Below, piece by piece: positions 5,481 to 5,647 of a DNA stretch of 5,647 nucleotides; the first letter of the stretch is position 1, and the number at the start of each line of letters is the position of its first letter. The notes beneath the pieces were generated by a model. It was not told the DNA's origin, made no database searches, and saw only the letters and a list, made by a program, of their open reading frames with translations. This DNA is from an uncultured Oscillospiraceae bacterium. GTDB lineage: Bacteria > Bacillota > Clostridia > Oscillospirales > Oscillospiraceae. The stretch lies in contig CAKTXB010000134.1 in the NCBI GenBank assembly GCA_934630555.1, positions 1 to 5,647 on the forward strand, written 5' to 3'. Made by a program: the position numbers and the translations under genes.

Positions 5481-5647
5481 GGATTAATTCCCCGGGAGAG
5501 CATGAGGGCAGTGCCGAGCGATTGCGCCGAAGGCGCGAGCTGGATTTGTTTCGTGTTACGGCGGGGCAAGGCGCTTCGCTGTTGCCCGTGGTAGTCGGGA
5601 GTTGGTTCTTAGGGTCGGCAGTTCCGGCGAAAACGTAGGTGCGGCCT
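5470..5647 (+). repeat. Direct repeat R2, copy 2 (runs off window)
   Basis: Colinear with 3243-3420, no gaps, about 17 mismatches. The GCGCC-GAA-GGCGC hairpin (5524-5536) keeps its stem, while the loop changes from GGA to GAA. Similarity continues to the last base, so the element extends beyond the window. Confidence 0.88.

Overview
The window looks like chromosomal DNA from a GC-rich Clostridia-type Firmicute, plausibly a gut Oscillospiraceae/Ruminococcaceae relative (the Faecalibacterium or Subdoligranulum neighbourhood). This is inferred from the DnaA sequence, the clostridial domain-swapped GH3 protein, GC-rich coding DNA with purine-rich ribosome binding sites, and a tRNA-Gly with encoded CCA. 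No database could be searched, so genus level is uncertain.

Layout, all genes on the + strand. Positions 1-375: a repeat-rich non-coding block, made of one copy of an inverted repeat (R1) continuing into four tandem two-hairpin units. Positions 425-745: a sigma-A-type promoter, a broken tRNA-Gly-like sequence split by about 110 bp of GC-rich DNA, then an intact tRNA-Gly(CCC). Positions 755-1024: four strong terminator-type hairpins, two of which share a loop and differ by compensatory stem changes. Positions 1033-3191: a promoter, a ribosome binding site and a 693-residue GH3-family protein in the permuted order (C-terminal domain, fibronectin-III-like domain, then the (beta/alpha) barrel-type domain). 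Its barrel portion is shortened and appears to have lost the nucleophile and most substrate-binding residues, so it is probably not an active glycosidase. Positions 3198-3793: a terminator, a dispersed repeat (R2, copy 1), palindromes and another terminator. Positions 3824-5255: a promoter and dnaA, the replication initiator (439 residues). Positions 5256-5647: R1 again in inverted orientation, starting 7 bp after the dnaA stop, then a terminator and a second R2 copy running off the window.

The three functional units (tRNA, GH3-like gene, dnaA) each seem to have their own promoter and terminator and are probably not one operon. dnaN is not found in the 392 bp after dnaA, and no cluster of DnaA boxes is visible, so the origin is not obviously here. 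The most unusual content is non-coding: R1 and R2 repeats, tandem covarying hairpins, many GNA-triloop stems, and a tRNA remnant interrupted in its T-loop. I see no defence system, CRISPR array or transposase. The window is mostly ordinary housekeeping plus one degenerate enzyme and a notable density of structured repeats.
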